Positions 42,589 to 51,215 of a stretch of 64,000 nt of DNA are shown in pieces. Source of the stretch: Saccharicrinis sp963666825. GTDB lineage: Bacteria; Bacteroidota; Bacteroidia; Bacteroidales; Marinilabiliaceae. Under the pieces are notes generated by a model. It did no database searches. It was not told the origin of the DNA and saw only the letters and a list, made by a program, of their open reading frames with translations. How positions within the stretch are numbered: position 1 is the stretch's first letter; every line of letters begins with the position of its first letter. Location of the stretch: contig OY763044.2 in NCBI GenBank assembly GCA_963666825.2, forward strand, positions 4,278,001 through 4,342,000, in the 5' to 3' direction. The position numbers and the translations under genes are program-made.

Positions 42589-45243
42589 ATGCTAACGCAA
42601 AAATCAATAATTATCATAAGTATTTTGATATGCATTTTTAGTACAAACTCTATATCCCAAAATAACAATAACGATCCTTTTGAAAAAATGAATCGCAAAT
42701 ATGAGGAGCGATTAAATAAGATGAATCAGGATTATCAATCCAGGCTACAACAAATGCAGAATGAATATGATAATCATCTAAAAGAAATGAATGAAGCATT
42801 TGAAAAATACTTAAAAAAAAGTTTCTCAAATGTTTCTCAAAACAAAAGTGAAGTAAAAGAAGCAGTAGTTCCAAAACCCATCGACCAACCAGTTTTTGAA
42901 CCTATAAAAACATCTGATCTAAATACAGAGCTAGCTAAAATTCCAGAACCAATAACACCAGAAATTACATTAGGAGAGGCTCCTGCATTTTCTATTGCTC
43001 CAATATTACAAGAACCTGTCGAATCGGATAAATACAAACAAGATCTTACTATTGACTTTTTTGGAACAGCAGCTCCCTTGCAAATAGACTCACGCACAAA
43101 GAATTTAAAACTAAAAAATGTAAAACCTGAAAGTTTTGCGAGCTACTGGAGTGACTTTACAAATACCTATTATCAAATTTACATAGAGTCTGTTATAAAC
43201 TATGCATCTGAAAAAAACCTAAACGACTGGGGAATTTACCAACTTATAGATATATCCTCTAAAAAACTTTTCTCCTCTTCAAACGATCAGGAACTTTGGA
43301 AATGGGCCATATTAAATCAGGCAGGGTATCAGGCTAAAATAGGTTATAATGGAAATATTGTTTGCCTTATGCTTCCTTTCTTGCAAGAGGTATATGAAAA
43401 ACCGTACTATTATATCAACGGCTACAATTACTATTTAATCGACAATAAAATAGGAAGCAAAAGTCTTTATACTTATGAAGATAACTTTGGAGGAGCAACT
43501 AAGTCTATTGACCTATTATTGCCATTTGCACTAAATTTTAATGATCCGGGCAATTCAATTACAAAAAAAACTACTTTACCAAACGAAAATGAACCTCTTG
43601 AATTAAAGCTGGACAAAACAACAATGGCTTTTTTGGCAAGCTACCCTCAAACCAGCAACTCTGTATATTTAAACGCAGCTATGTCTTCTTCTGTTAAAGA
43701 AACATTATACGATTATATAAGACCTAAAATAAACGGTTTGAGCGAAACTGAAGCTGTTACATATTTGCTTCAATACTTACACCATTCATTTGAATACAAA
43801 ACCGACCGTGACCAGTTTGGTAAAGAAAAAATGTTTTTCCCTGACGAAATTTTTTATTATCCATTTTCCGACTGTGAAGACAGAACCGTACTTTTTACAA
43901 GGTTAGCAAATGATTTACTGGGATTAGACGTAGTTGCACTAACCTACTTTAGCCATATGGCTGCAGCAGTTTCATTTTCTGAACCGATAGAAGGATATAA
44001 TTTTACAGTAGGAGATAAAAACTATACTATTTGTGATCCTACATATATTAATGCTCCAATAGGATCCGTAATGCCTGAATATAAAGATTACACTCCTATT
44101 GCCATAAAGATTAACAACAACAATCAAATGAATAACATTTGGCAAAGGATTGCCAAAACACTTGAAACAAATAATGAAGGAAACATTTATATAAGTAACA
44201 GGTTAATCTCTGAAAATGAGAAATATATTATTTCAGGATGGTACGATAATACAATTCAAATTGGCAACAAAAGCTTTTCGGCACAGAATAACACTCGAGA
44301 CCTTTGGTTTGCAACATTTACAAGCAATGGAAAGATAGAATGGTTTTTACCTGTCAACTGTTCTAATTATGGCTTTACACAAGCTTTTAACGTAGGCAAA
44401 AAAGGTAATGTATATGCATTAGTCAATTACACAGGGTCAATAAATATCAACAACCAAACCATAGCACGCACAGATCATTCCGCTCATTTAATTTTAGGAA
44501 TTTCCAACAGAGCCCAAACAATTTTACATGAAAACATTGACTTTGAAGCTCCTGAAAATCAAAAATTAGCTTTTTACGGCAAATATAAGTCTGATGGTAC
44601 TAAAGTCGACTTGGTCTCATTTCCTACAGACAAAGTTCGCTTTGATTCTAAAATTACCGTTGATTCGCAAAATGATGTTGTATTCAGAGGAATTGTAGGT
44701 GAAATTGCAGGATTAACTAAAGACGTACCTATTACATTATCATCAGACACTTATAATCCGGAATTACAACTGGAATCATATATTAATGAATACAAAACAA
44801 AGGCATATAATAAACACATGGCTTCATTATTTGCAGCTATAAAAATACTTTCGCAAAACGGGGCCACTTTTAGTGGATTAAATGTCCGAAATCTGATAAA
44901 TAAGAATAATCCCGATTTTCCAAAAAACAATCCAAATATGTATGAAAGTCTTTTAAGAATGCAATTTGTTGTAAATAAAGGAGGTGTAGTCAAAATAGAA
45001 ACATATAAAGGCAAAAAGATATCTCTGGATGCAATGAGCATTCAAAACAATTCAAACATGCAGATTATTGACACCTCTTCCGATGCTTACAAACTAAACT
45101 TTTTAAACGGTGTTGAAGTTGGCAAAGCCATTATTTGGTACGATTTGAACTCTATTACTTTAAACAAAAATGGCTCATTAATATTTGATTATGATGATGA
45201 CCACACAAAAAAAGAAGTAAAAATCGAAGACATTATCGACTAG
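42589..45243 (+). CDS. Exported transglutaminase-like superfamily protein
   Basis: 884 residues. Signal peptide (LTQKSIIIISILICIFSTNSISQ), then a predicted coiled coil of about 60 residues (MNRKYEERLNKMNQDYQSRL...), a Pro/Glu-rich linker, and a central domain with a plausible Cys-His-Asp triad: DCEDRTVLFTRLAND (about residue 430), SHMAAAVSF, and YTICDPTY. This is the transglutaminase/cysteine-protease core order. The C-terminal 330 residues are beta-rich (WYDNTIQIGNKSF, VYALVNYTG). Function unknown; could be a protease or a structural protein. Monocistronic, with its own promoter and terminator. Confidence 0.75.
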   Translation: MLTQKSIIIISILICIFSTNSISQNNNNDPFEKMNRKYEERLNKMNQDYQSRLQQMQNEYDNHLKEMNEAFEKYLKKSFSNVSQNKSEVKEAVVPKPIDQPVFEPIKTSDLNTELAKIPEPITPEITLGEAPAFSIAPILQEPVESDKYKQDLTIDFFGTAAPLQIDSRTKNLKLKNVKPESFASYWSDFTNTYYQIYIESVINYASEKNLNDWGIYQLIDISSKKLFSSSNDQELWKWAILNQAGYQAKIGYNGNIVCLMLPFLQEVYEKPYYYINGYNYYLIDNKIGSKSLYTYEDNFGGATKSIDLLLPFALNFNDPGNSITKKTTLPNENEPLELKLDKTTMAFLASYPQTSNSVYLNAAMSSSVKETLYDYIRPKINGLSETEAVTYLLQYLHHSFEYKTDRDQFGKEKMFFPDEIFYYPFSDCEDRTVLFTRLANDLLGLDVVALTYFSHMAAAVSFSEPIEGYNFTVGDKNYTICDPTYINAPIGSVMPEYKDYTPIAIKINNNNQMNNIWQRIAKTLETNNEGNIYISNRLISENEKYIISGWYDNTIQIGNKSFSAQNNTRDLWFATFTSNGKIEWFLPVNCSNYGFTQAFNVGKKGNVYALVNYTGSININNQTIARTDHSAHLILGISNRAQTILHENIDFEAPENQKLAFYGKYKSDGTKVDLVSFPTDKVRFDSKITVDSQNDVVFRGIVGEIAGLTKDVPITLSSDTYNPELQLESYINEYKTKAYNKHMASLFAAIKILSQNGATFSGLNVRNLINKNNPDFPKNNPNMYESLLRMQFVVNKGGVVKIETYKGKKISLDAMSIQNNSNMQIIDTSSDAYKLNFLNGVEVGKAIIWYDLNSITLNKNGSLIFDYDDDHTKKEVKIEDIID

Positions 45244-45264
45244 ATAAACCCATCATCCAACTAC

Positions 45265-45293
45265 AATCCCTGTTTATTTCACAAACAGGGATT
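45265..45293 (+). terminator. Intrinsic terminator after transglutaminase-like gene
   Basis: AATCCCTGTTT, 7-base loop, AAACAGGGATT: perfect 11-bp stem just after the stop codon; the downstream T tract is weak. Confidence 0.65.
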
Positions 45294-45404
45294 AATATAA
45301 ATATCCGATTCAAAAAGAATTAACATCCTTACCAATAATTAATCCATTAAATTTATTTATTTTACATACGTTTTAAACTAACCTTTTAAATAGTCGAACC
45401 TCAT

Positions 45405-47834
45405 ATGAAAATTGGCATAAATATCATATTCATGTCACTTATCTCTATTTATTGCTATCCTCAAAACAAAAAAACTGTAGAGGCATTAAAAATAGATCAT
45501 CCAATATCCATTGATGGTAATTTAAACGAAGCTGAATATAAAAAAGCAATTCCTGCAAAATATTTCACTCAGTTACAACCAAACAATGGTTCCCCTGCGA
45601 TGCAATCATCTGAGGTATATTTCTTTTATGATGAGAATGCCATTTATGTAGGAGCAATGCTTTATGACAATTCACCGGATAGCATTTTCAATTACCTGTC
45701 AAGTCGCGATAACATTGGAATGTCTGATTATTTTGGTGTTTATTTTGATCCTTACAACGAAGGACAACTTGCTTATGGTTTTTTTATAACTCCGGCAGGA
45801 GTACAAACTGATATAAAAGCCATTAAATCAGACTCCGACAATGAAGATGGAAATTGGGATGGCGTATGGCAAAGCAAGACAAAAATTACAGATAAAGGAT
45901 GGATTGTTGAAATGAAAATTCCTTACTCTAACCTAAGATTTCCTAACAAAGATGTTCACACGTGGGGATTAAATATGTTTAGAAATATAAGAAGATACAA
46001 CTCCAACAATTCATGGAATTTTATTGATCGTAAAGTTTCAGGGTTCATACATCAACAAGGTACTTTAACTGGTATTAAAAACATCAAACCTCCAATAAGA
46101 TTATCATTTTCACCATATGCAGCAACGTATATTGAAAGTACAAAGGATCAATCCTCCGATGTTATTTTTAAAGGAGGAATGGATGTAAAATATGGCATCA
46201 GCGAAAGCTTTACTTTAGATATGATGCTCATTCCTGATTTTGGACAAATTCAATCCGATGATAAGCAATTAAATCTTTCTCCATACGAACTATACTACGA
46301 TGAGAAAAGGCAGTTTTTTAATGAAGGTACAGAACTATTTGACAGAGGAGATATTTTCTACTCCAGAAGAATTGGTGCAGCACCTAAGTTTTCTGATAAG
46401 GCAGAAGAAAGTTTATACACTAACGAAATTATTGATTACAATCCAAGCTCTACAAGACTTGCGAACGCCACAAAAATTTCAGGTCGTTCTAAAAAAGGCT
46501 TAGGCATAGGTTTTTTAAATGCAATGTCATTATCGGCTTATGCTAAAATAAAGGATACACTTAACAATACTTCCAGAAGAATTGAAGTACAACCATTCAC
46601 CAATTACAATACAATGGTTTTTGATAAAACATTAAACAATAATTCATATGTAAGTTTTATCAATACCAACATTACAATGAATAACAATCCTTTTAAAGCA
46701 AACGTTACTGCTTCAGAATTCCTTATACGCGATAAAAAGAAAAGGTATTCTATTAGTGGTAAGGGAGGATATAGTTATCGTAAAACAAGCATTACAGATA
46801 AAGAAACAGGAAGCTTTGGAAGTGTTGAAATCAAAAAAGATAAAGGGAGTTTTACGTATGGCATTGAACAAACTTACAAATCAGAAAACTACAACCCAAA
46901 CGATATGGGTTATTTACAGCAGAACAACCTATTAACCACTGATTTTTCATCAGAATTTGCATTAATAGATCCCTTTTGGATAATGCGCGAAATGTACATT
47001 GGAGTTAATGCAGAATATAAAAGAATCATTAAACCTAGTGATCTTCTTAGTTCCAAAATAGAAACCTGGATTTTTATCCGTTTCAAAAACAATAGCTGCT
47101 ACAATTCTACTGTTGGTATAAATTCCGGTCAACATGATTACGACGAAACCAGGGTTGACTATCGCTATCTATCAAAACCTTATCATATATACTATAATTT
47201 TTACTATGCATCAGATACACGCAAAAAGATTAATTTCAACACCTATGCAGGAGGCTTCAATTATCCGGAAAACAACAACTATGGTGAATGGTTTGGTTTT
47301 GGATCCAATGCACGACTTGGTCAGCATTTGACAATTGAATACAATTTAAGCATAGATAACGAATATAATGACATGGGGTATGTAGATAAAACCGACAATA
47401 ACTCCATCATATATTTTGGAGAAAGAAATGTAAAAGAAATAGAAAATGAACTTGAGTTTGACTATGCATTCAACAGTAAAGTAAGCTTATCTTTTCGAGG
47501 ACGTCATTATTGGTCGGGAGTGAACTACAAGAAATTTTACCAATTAAACCAGGATGGCTCATTAAACCATGACAATTCTTATATTGAAAATCACAATTCC
47601 AACTACAACATTTTTAATATAGACGCTATTTTAAAATGGTACTTTGCCCCGGGATCGATCATCTCATTATCATGGAAAAACGAGATATTAAATGATCAGG
47701 ATTACGTGATTAAAAGCATAAGCAAAAACTTCAATAACACATTTGATGCCCTAGCCACAAATACATTTTCCATAAAATTATTGTATTATCTAGATTTCAA
47801 CCCCCTAAAATCAGCTTTGTCAAAAAACAAATAA
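45405..47834 (+). CDS. DUF5916-type outer-membrane protein with N-terminal CBM9-like domain
   Basis: 809 residues. After a short signal (MKIGINIIFMSLISIYCYPQ) there is a CBM9-like beta-sandwich (about 25-215: IDHPISIDGNLNEAEYKKA, VYFFYDENAIYVGAMLYD, GWIVEMKIPYSNLRF, WGLNMFRNIRRYN), then a DUF5916 region (DMMLIPDFGQIQSDDKQLNL, YYDEKRQFFNEGTELF, FYSRRIG) and a long antiparallel beta-barrel-like C-terminus. The family is widespread in Bacteroidota; its substrate is not established. No operon partner is obvious. Confidence 0.85.
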   Translation: MKIGINIIFMSLISIYCYPQNKKTVEALKIDHPISIDGNLNEAEYKKAIPAKYFTQLQPNNGSPAMQSSEVYFFYDENAIYVGAMLYDNSPDSIFNYLSSRDNIGMSDYFGVYFDPYNEGQLAYGFFITPAGVQTDIKAIKSDSDNEDGNWDGVWQSKTKITDKGWIVEMKIPYSNLRFPNKDVHTWGLNMFRNIRRYNSNNSWNFIDRKVSGFIHQQGTLTGIKNIKPPIRLSFSPYAATYIESTKDQSSDVIFKGGMDVKYGISESFTLDMMLIPDFGQIQSDDKQLNLSPYELYYDEKRQFFNEGTELFDRGDIFYSRRIGAAPKFSDKAEESLYTNEIIDYNPSSTRLANATKISGRSKKGLGIGFLNAMSLSAYAKIKDTLNNTSRRIEVQPFTNYNTMVFDKTLNNNSYVSFINTNITMNNNPFKANVTASEFLIRDKKKRYSISGKGGYSYRKTSITDKETGSFGSVEIKKDKGSFTYGIEQTYKSENYNPNDMGYLQQNNLLTTDFSSEFALIDPFWIMREMYIGVNAEYKRIIKPSDLLSSKIETWIFIRFKNNSCYNSTVGINSGQHDYDETRVDYRYLSKPYHIYYNFYYASDTRKKINFNTYAGGFNYPENNNYGEWFGFGSNARLGQHLTIEYNLSIDNEYNDMGYVDKTDNNSIIYFGERNVKEIENELEFDYAFNSKVSLSFRGRHYWSGVNYKKFYQLNQDGSLNHDNSYIENHNSNYNIFNIDAILKWYFAPGSIISLSWKNEILNDQDYVIKSISKNFNNTFDALATNTFSIKLLYYLDFNPLKSALSKNK

Positions 47835-47963
47835 GCATTTTAATTTTAGAATCATTTTAAATTACCTTAATAACAGATAAAATATTGAACTTCCAATAAC
47901 ACTTCATTGTTTTTTTACGAATAACAACCATGACAAAATTTAAACAAACAAAACAATAAAGGT

Positions 47964-48368
47964 ATGGCATTAATTAATTGGAACGACTCTTACAATCTGA
48001 ACATCAAAGAGATTGACCAACAACACCAAAAACTTGCTACAATGATTAATGATTTTTATGATCAAATTACTCAGAAGTCCAATAAAGAGTTAATTTCTGA
48101 TTTGATTCATAAAATGAAAGAGTACACAAAGATTCATTTTGCGACAGAAGAAAAATTACTTCATGAATCAAATTACAATGATTTATTGGAACACAAAATT
48201 AAACATCAAGCCTTTATCGATAAGGTTTCAGATCTGGAAACCAGATTTGATAGCGGTAAAATGATTCTTTCATTTGAGATTACTAATTTTCTGAAAGACT
48301 GGCTCATTACACACATACAAAAAGAGGACAAGGCATATGTAAGCTCTGTAATGCAACTAAACATTTAA
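47964..48368 (+). CDS. Bacteriohemerythrin
   Basis: 134-residue four-helix oxygen-binding protein. All iron ligands are visible: His21 in DQQHQKL, His58 and Glu62 in HFATEEKLL, His77 and His81 (HKIKH), and His117/Asp122 (HIQKED). Single-domain hemerythrins bind O2 at a di-iron site and serve oxygen sensing, storage or delivery; in a probable anaerobe or microaerophile this suggests oxygen handling. No signal peptide, so cytoplasmic. Confidence 0.93.
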   Translation: MALINWNDSYNLNIKEIDQQHQKLATMINDFYDQITQKSNKELISDLIHKMKEYTKIHFATEEKLLHESNYNDLLEHKIKHQAFIDKVSDLETRFDSGKMILSFEITNFLKDWLITHIQKEDKAYVSSVMQLNI

Positions 48369-48426
48369 ATCTTTAACCTGATTTTAGATATTAAATTAGT
48401 ATATTAAATCTCTTAAATTAACCAGT

Positions 48427-48494
48427 ATGAAGCACACCTATATAAACTCTACTCCCAATTTCAGAGAGCTTATTTAAGTGTGTTTCTCGTCATT
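48427..48494 (+). promoter_or_regulatory. Possible leader element, copy H (before small lipoprotein)
   Basis: Starts ATGAAGCACACC (9 of 12 bases of the family 5' end), and GAAGCACAC can pair with GTGTGTTTC near its other end. It is about 68 bp long and ends 22 bases before the ATG, as in the other copies, but the 3' box is poorly conserved. Weak member. Confidence 0.35.
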
Positions 48495-48516
48495 ATTTAT
48501 AATTTAATTATTAAAC

Positions 48517-48732
48517 ATGAAAAAACTAATCTTACCATTTTTGTTCTTGAGCTTTTTAGCCATCAGTTGTGGAGACAAAAAAGAACAATCAAAGAAAACT
48601 TCTGAGGAAACCGAAGTAACTTCTGAAGCAATTGAGAAAATTGAAAAAGAAACCGAAGTAATTGTAGAAAAAGTCGATAGCATAAAAGCCTCAACTGAAA
48701 AATTAGACAACTTATTAAACGAACTAGAGTAA
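48517..48732 (+). CDS. Small lipoprotein with charged helical tail
   Basis: 71 residues: a lipoprotein signal (MKKLILPFLFLSFLAISC) followed by a Lys/Glu-rich helix (KETEVIVEKVDSIKASTEKL) that should form a coiled coil. The mature part is only about 53 residues. No family recognised; the shape is that of small Lpp-like lipoproteins, which is an analogy only. Followed by another charged coiled-coil protein gene. Confidence 0.78.
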   Translation: MKKLILPFLFLSFLAISCGDKKEQSKKTSEETEVTSEAIEKIEKETEVIVEKVDSIKASTEKLDNLLNELE

Positions 48733-48764
48733 TCAACCTAATCTCTAAAACAAATTATCATCAT

Positions 48765-48829
48765 ATGAAATAAGCCAGAATAAAGAATTCTCACACACAA
48801 GAATGAATGCTTTTCGGCGAGTTGCATGG
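48765..48829 (+). promoter_or_regulatory. 65-bp leader element, copy G (before coiled-coil protein)
   Basis: Plus strand ATGAAATAAGCCAGAA ... TCGGCGAGTTGCATGG, ending 21 bases before the ATG at 48851. The interior has TCTCACACACAAGAA with an ATTCT/AGAAT hairpin, like copies B-D. It is on the opposite strand from copies A-F, as is its gene. Confidence 0.65.
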
Positions 48830-48850
48830 GTGAATTAAAAGAAAAGATAT

Positions 48851-49450
48851 ATGAAAATTAAAAATATTAAACTTGCCTTGCTACTTCTTTCATTAATTAT
48901 TATTTCCACCACTTCATTTGCTCAACAGCAAGAAGGAAAAATGAAGGATAAAATGGAAAAATCATTTAAAGAAGGAAAAGAAAAAAGTAAAGAAGCTTTA
49001 CAAAAGGGCAAAGAGAAAGTTGAAAAAGCAAAAGATGAAACTCACAAAGAAGCAAAAGAGCTTGAGGAAGAAATAAAAGACAAATCGGAAAAAGCAGAAA
49101 AAAAATCTGAAGAGGTAGCTGAAGAATCAAAAGAAAAAATCAATGAAGGTCATGCTTACGGCAAAGAAAAAGCTCTTGAAGGAAAAGAGTTTGGACAAGA
49201 AAGAGCACGCCAGGCAAAACAATTTAAAGAAGAAAAGAAGAAAGAATACAATCAGGCATTAAAGCAAGGTGAAGAAAAAGCTAAAGTTGCTAAAGAAAAA
49301 ATTAGCTCTGCAAAAGAGAACCTTGAAAAAGAAAAAAAGAATCTTTCAGATGAAGAATACAAAGTCAGAAAAGAGAAAATTGACCGAGCAGAAAAAGGTC
49401 TGAAAGATCTTGAAGAAAAAATTGAAAAAGAAAAATCGTCAATCGAATAA
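48851..49450 (+). CDS. Exported Lys/Glu-rich coiled-coil protein
   Basis: 199 residues. Signal peptide (KLALLLLSLIIISTTSFAQ), then almost entirely Lys, Glu, Ala and Gln in helical repeats (KEGKEKSKEALQKGKEKVEK, AKEKISSAKENLEKEKK). The composition resembles LEA-like or apolipoprotein-like proteins that stay extended or form long coiled coils; no enzyme motif. The previous gene is also a small exported coiled-coil protein, which suggests an envelope stress function, but that is inference. Confidence 0.78.
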   Translation: MKIKNIKLALLLLSLIIISTTSFAQQQEGKMKDKMEKSFKEGKEKSKEALQKGKEKVEKAKDETHKEAKELEEEIKDKSEKAEKKSEEVAEESKEKINEGHAYGKEKALEGKEFGQERARQAKQFKEEKKKEYNQALKQGEEKAKVAKEKISSAKENLEKEKKNLSDEEYKVRKEKIDRAEKGLKDLEEKIEKEKSSIE

Positions 49451-49463
49451 ACACTTTTTAATA

Positions 49464-49492
49464 AAAACTGCTTGAAAAGGCAGTTTTTTTTT
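49464..49492 (+). terminator. Intrinsic terminator after coiled-coil gene
   Basis: AAAACTGC, 8-base loop, GCAGTTTT stem followed by a run of nine T. Confidence 0.85.
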
Positions 49493-49563
49493 GCTTAACT
49501 TTGATACAGCTTCTGATCTTTTTATTAAAAACATTGTTTCTATTACAATCACATCACTAAAAA

Positions 49564-49640
49564 ATAGAAACTGCCCATGTAAAACAGCAATCCAAATTCA
49601 CTAGCTGGGAAAAAGATAGTTTACATAGGAGTTCTATATA
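49564..49640 (+). promoter_or_regulatory. Possible leader element, copy I (before flavoprotein)
   Basis: ATAGAAACTGCCCATG ... AGGAGTTCTATATAC, ending 24 bases before the ATG at 49665. The terminal stem is changed on both sides (ATAGAA with TTCTAT instead of ATGAAA with TTTCAT), which would keep pairing. The pairing with the start codon is not preserved. Confidence 0.45.
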
Positions 49641-49664
49641 CAATTAAAAATTATTGGCAAACGA

Positions 49665-51149
49665 ATGAAGGAATTTGACTTAATTGTAATCGGATCCGGA
49701 CCGGCTGGGTATTCATCAGCCATAAGAGCTCTGGATTACGGACTAAATATTTGCATTGTTGAAGGCGCTCATATTGGAGGTGCAGGCATAATGAATGGTG
49801 CTTTAACATCAAAAACGATGTATGAACTTTCAATGGATTATGCTGTTGCAGCCAGAACTGACAGGGGATACAGATCCGGGAGCTTAAGTGTTGATTTCTC
49901 AAAAGTAATCAAAACAGTAATTCAGGCTGCTAAAGAGAAACAATATCAAATGCTCAGTCAAATTGAGACCTTTTCTGCTGAAAAATCAAAAAAAGGATCA
50001 TTAACGCTAGAAAGAGGTTGGGCCAAATTCATTGATCCTAATACAATATCAATTACCTCTGACGATGAAACTAAAGAAATAAAAGGAAAACACTTTATCA
50101 TTGCTACAGGCGCTAAACCAAGACAAGCTCCGGGACTAGAAATTGATCATGAGAGAATTATTAACTCGGATGACATTTTAAACCTGAAAAAGTTCCCTGA
50201 AAGAATGCTCATTATAGGATCAGGAATCATTGGTTGTGAGTTTGCCACTATATTTAGTAATTTCAAACAAACTGAAGTACATCTTTTAGACAGAGCAAAT
50301 AAGGTTTTACCTTATGAAGATGATGATGTGAGTAGTTTTGTTGCAAAAAATCTTGAAGACAATGGCGTATTGGTCCATCACACTGCTCATCTAAGAACCA
50401 TTAAAAAACACCCTACTCATCTTGAAGTTATCTTAGACTACGATGCAGGAAACAGCAAAGTAATTGAAGTAGATGTTGCTTTAGTAGCTATCGGAAGGGT
50501 ACCTAATACTGAAAATCTTGGATTAGAAAACATTGGAATAACTACAACAGAAAGAGGAACAATAAGTATCTCTGATGAATGCGTATTAAAAGATGGCAAC
50601 AATCAATGTCATATTTATGCAGCTGGAGATATCACAGGACATACTCAATTATACAGCGTAGCAGAATTCCAGGGGCGTATTGCTGCAGAAAAGATAGCTG
50701 CTACACCAAGCTATCCACTCGATTATACTAATATGTCTACACTCATGTTTTTTAAGCCGGAATTAGCTTCTGTAGGCCTGAATGAAAAACAGCTACGAGC
50801 CAAAAATATACCTCATAAAGTAGCATTTTACTCTAATCAGCTTATCAACAGAGCTATTGCAATGCGAAACACCAATGGATTTGTTAAAATACTCGTTAGT
50901 GACGAAGAAGAACCGAGAATATTAGGAATGCGAGCAGCTGGCCCACAAGCTTCAGCTTACATAGTTTCTGTAGCACACTTGATTAATCAAGGAAACAGCC
51001 TTCATGAAGTATTAAAAATATTTTACCCCCACCCAAGCGTATCTGAAGGAATTCAGGAATGCTTACGTACTTTAAGCGGAAAATCAGTTTACAAGCCGGA
51101 GGCCTTTCCTGATTTAATCAACTTTAAAGAATGGAAACCTGAAGTTTAA
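49665..51149 (+). CDS. Pyridine nucleotide-disulfide oxidoreductase family flavoprotein without the redox disulfide
   Basis: 494 residues. FAD-binding GSGPAGYSSAIRA (10-22), a second dinucleotide fold IIGSGIIGCEFATIFSNF (about 180-198), the FAD motif HIYAAGDITGHTQL and the C-terminal dimer domain with YPHPSVSEG, all as in dihydrolipoamide dehydrogenase or SthA transhydrogenase. The CxxxxC active site (usual GGTCLNVGCIPSK) is GGAGIMNGALTSK here, residues 38-50, with Gly41 and Ala46 in place of the cysteines. It therefore cannot be a classical dihydrolipoamide dehydrogenase; a transhydrogenase-like or diaphorase role is possible. Single gene, unlinked to 2-oxoacid dehydrogenase genes. Confidence 0.85.
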   Translation: MKEFDLIVIGSGPAGYSSAIRALDYGLNICIVEGAHIGGAGIMNGALTSKTMYELSMDYAVAARTDRGYRSGSLSVDFSKVIKTVIQAAKEKQYQMLSQIETFSAEKSKKGSLTLERGWAKFIDPNTISITSDDETKEIKGKHFIIATGAKPRQAPGLEIDHERIINSDDILNLKKFPERMLIIGSGIIGCEFATIFSNFKQTEVHLLDRANKVLPYEDDDVSSFVAKNLEDNGVLVHHTAHLRTIKKHPTHLEVILDYDAGNSKVIEVDVALVAIGRVPNTENLGLENIGITTTERGTISISDECVLKDGNNQCHIYAAGDITGHTQLYSVAEFQGRIAAEKIAATPSYPLDYTNMSTLMFFKPELASVGLNEKQLRAKNIPHKVAFYSNQLINRAIAMRNTNGFVKILVSDEEEPRILGMRAAGPQASAYIVSVAHLINQGNSLHEVLKIFYPHPSVSEGIQECLRTLSGKSVYKPEAFPDLINFKEWKPEV

Positions 51150-51215
51150 AACAATCAGCATACCACTGGCAACAACATTATACATTACCCAACAAACAAA
51201 AATTGCAGCACATAA

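Noticed and set aside
45405..47834. Calling the DUF5916 protein a glycoside-utilisation enzyme because of its CBM9-like domain
   Set aside because: The domain occurs in many Bacteroidota barrel proteins of unknown role and no catalytic residues are recognisable.
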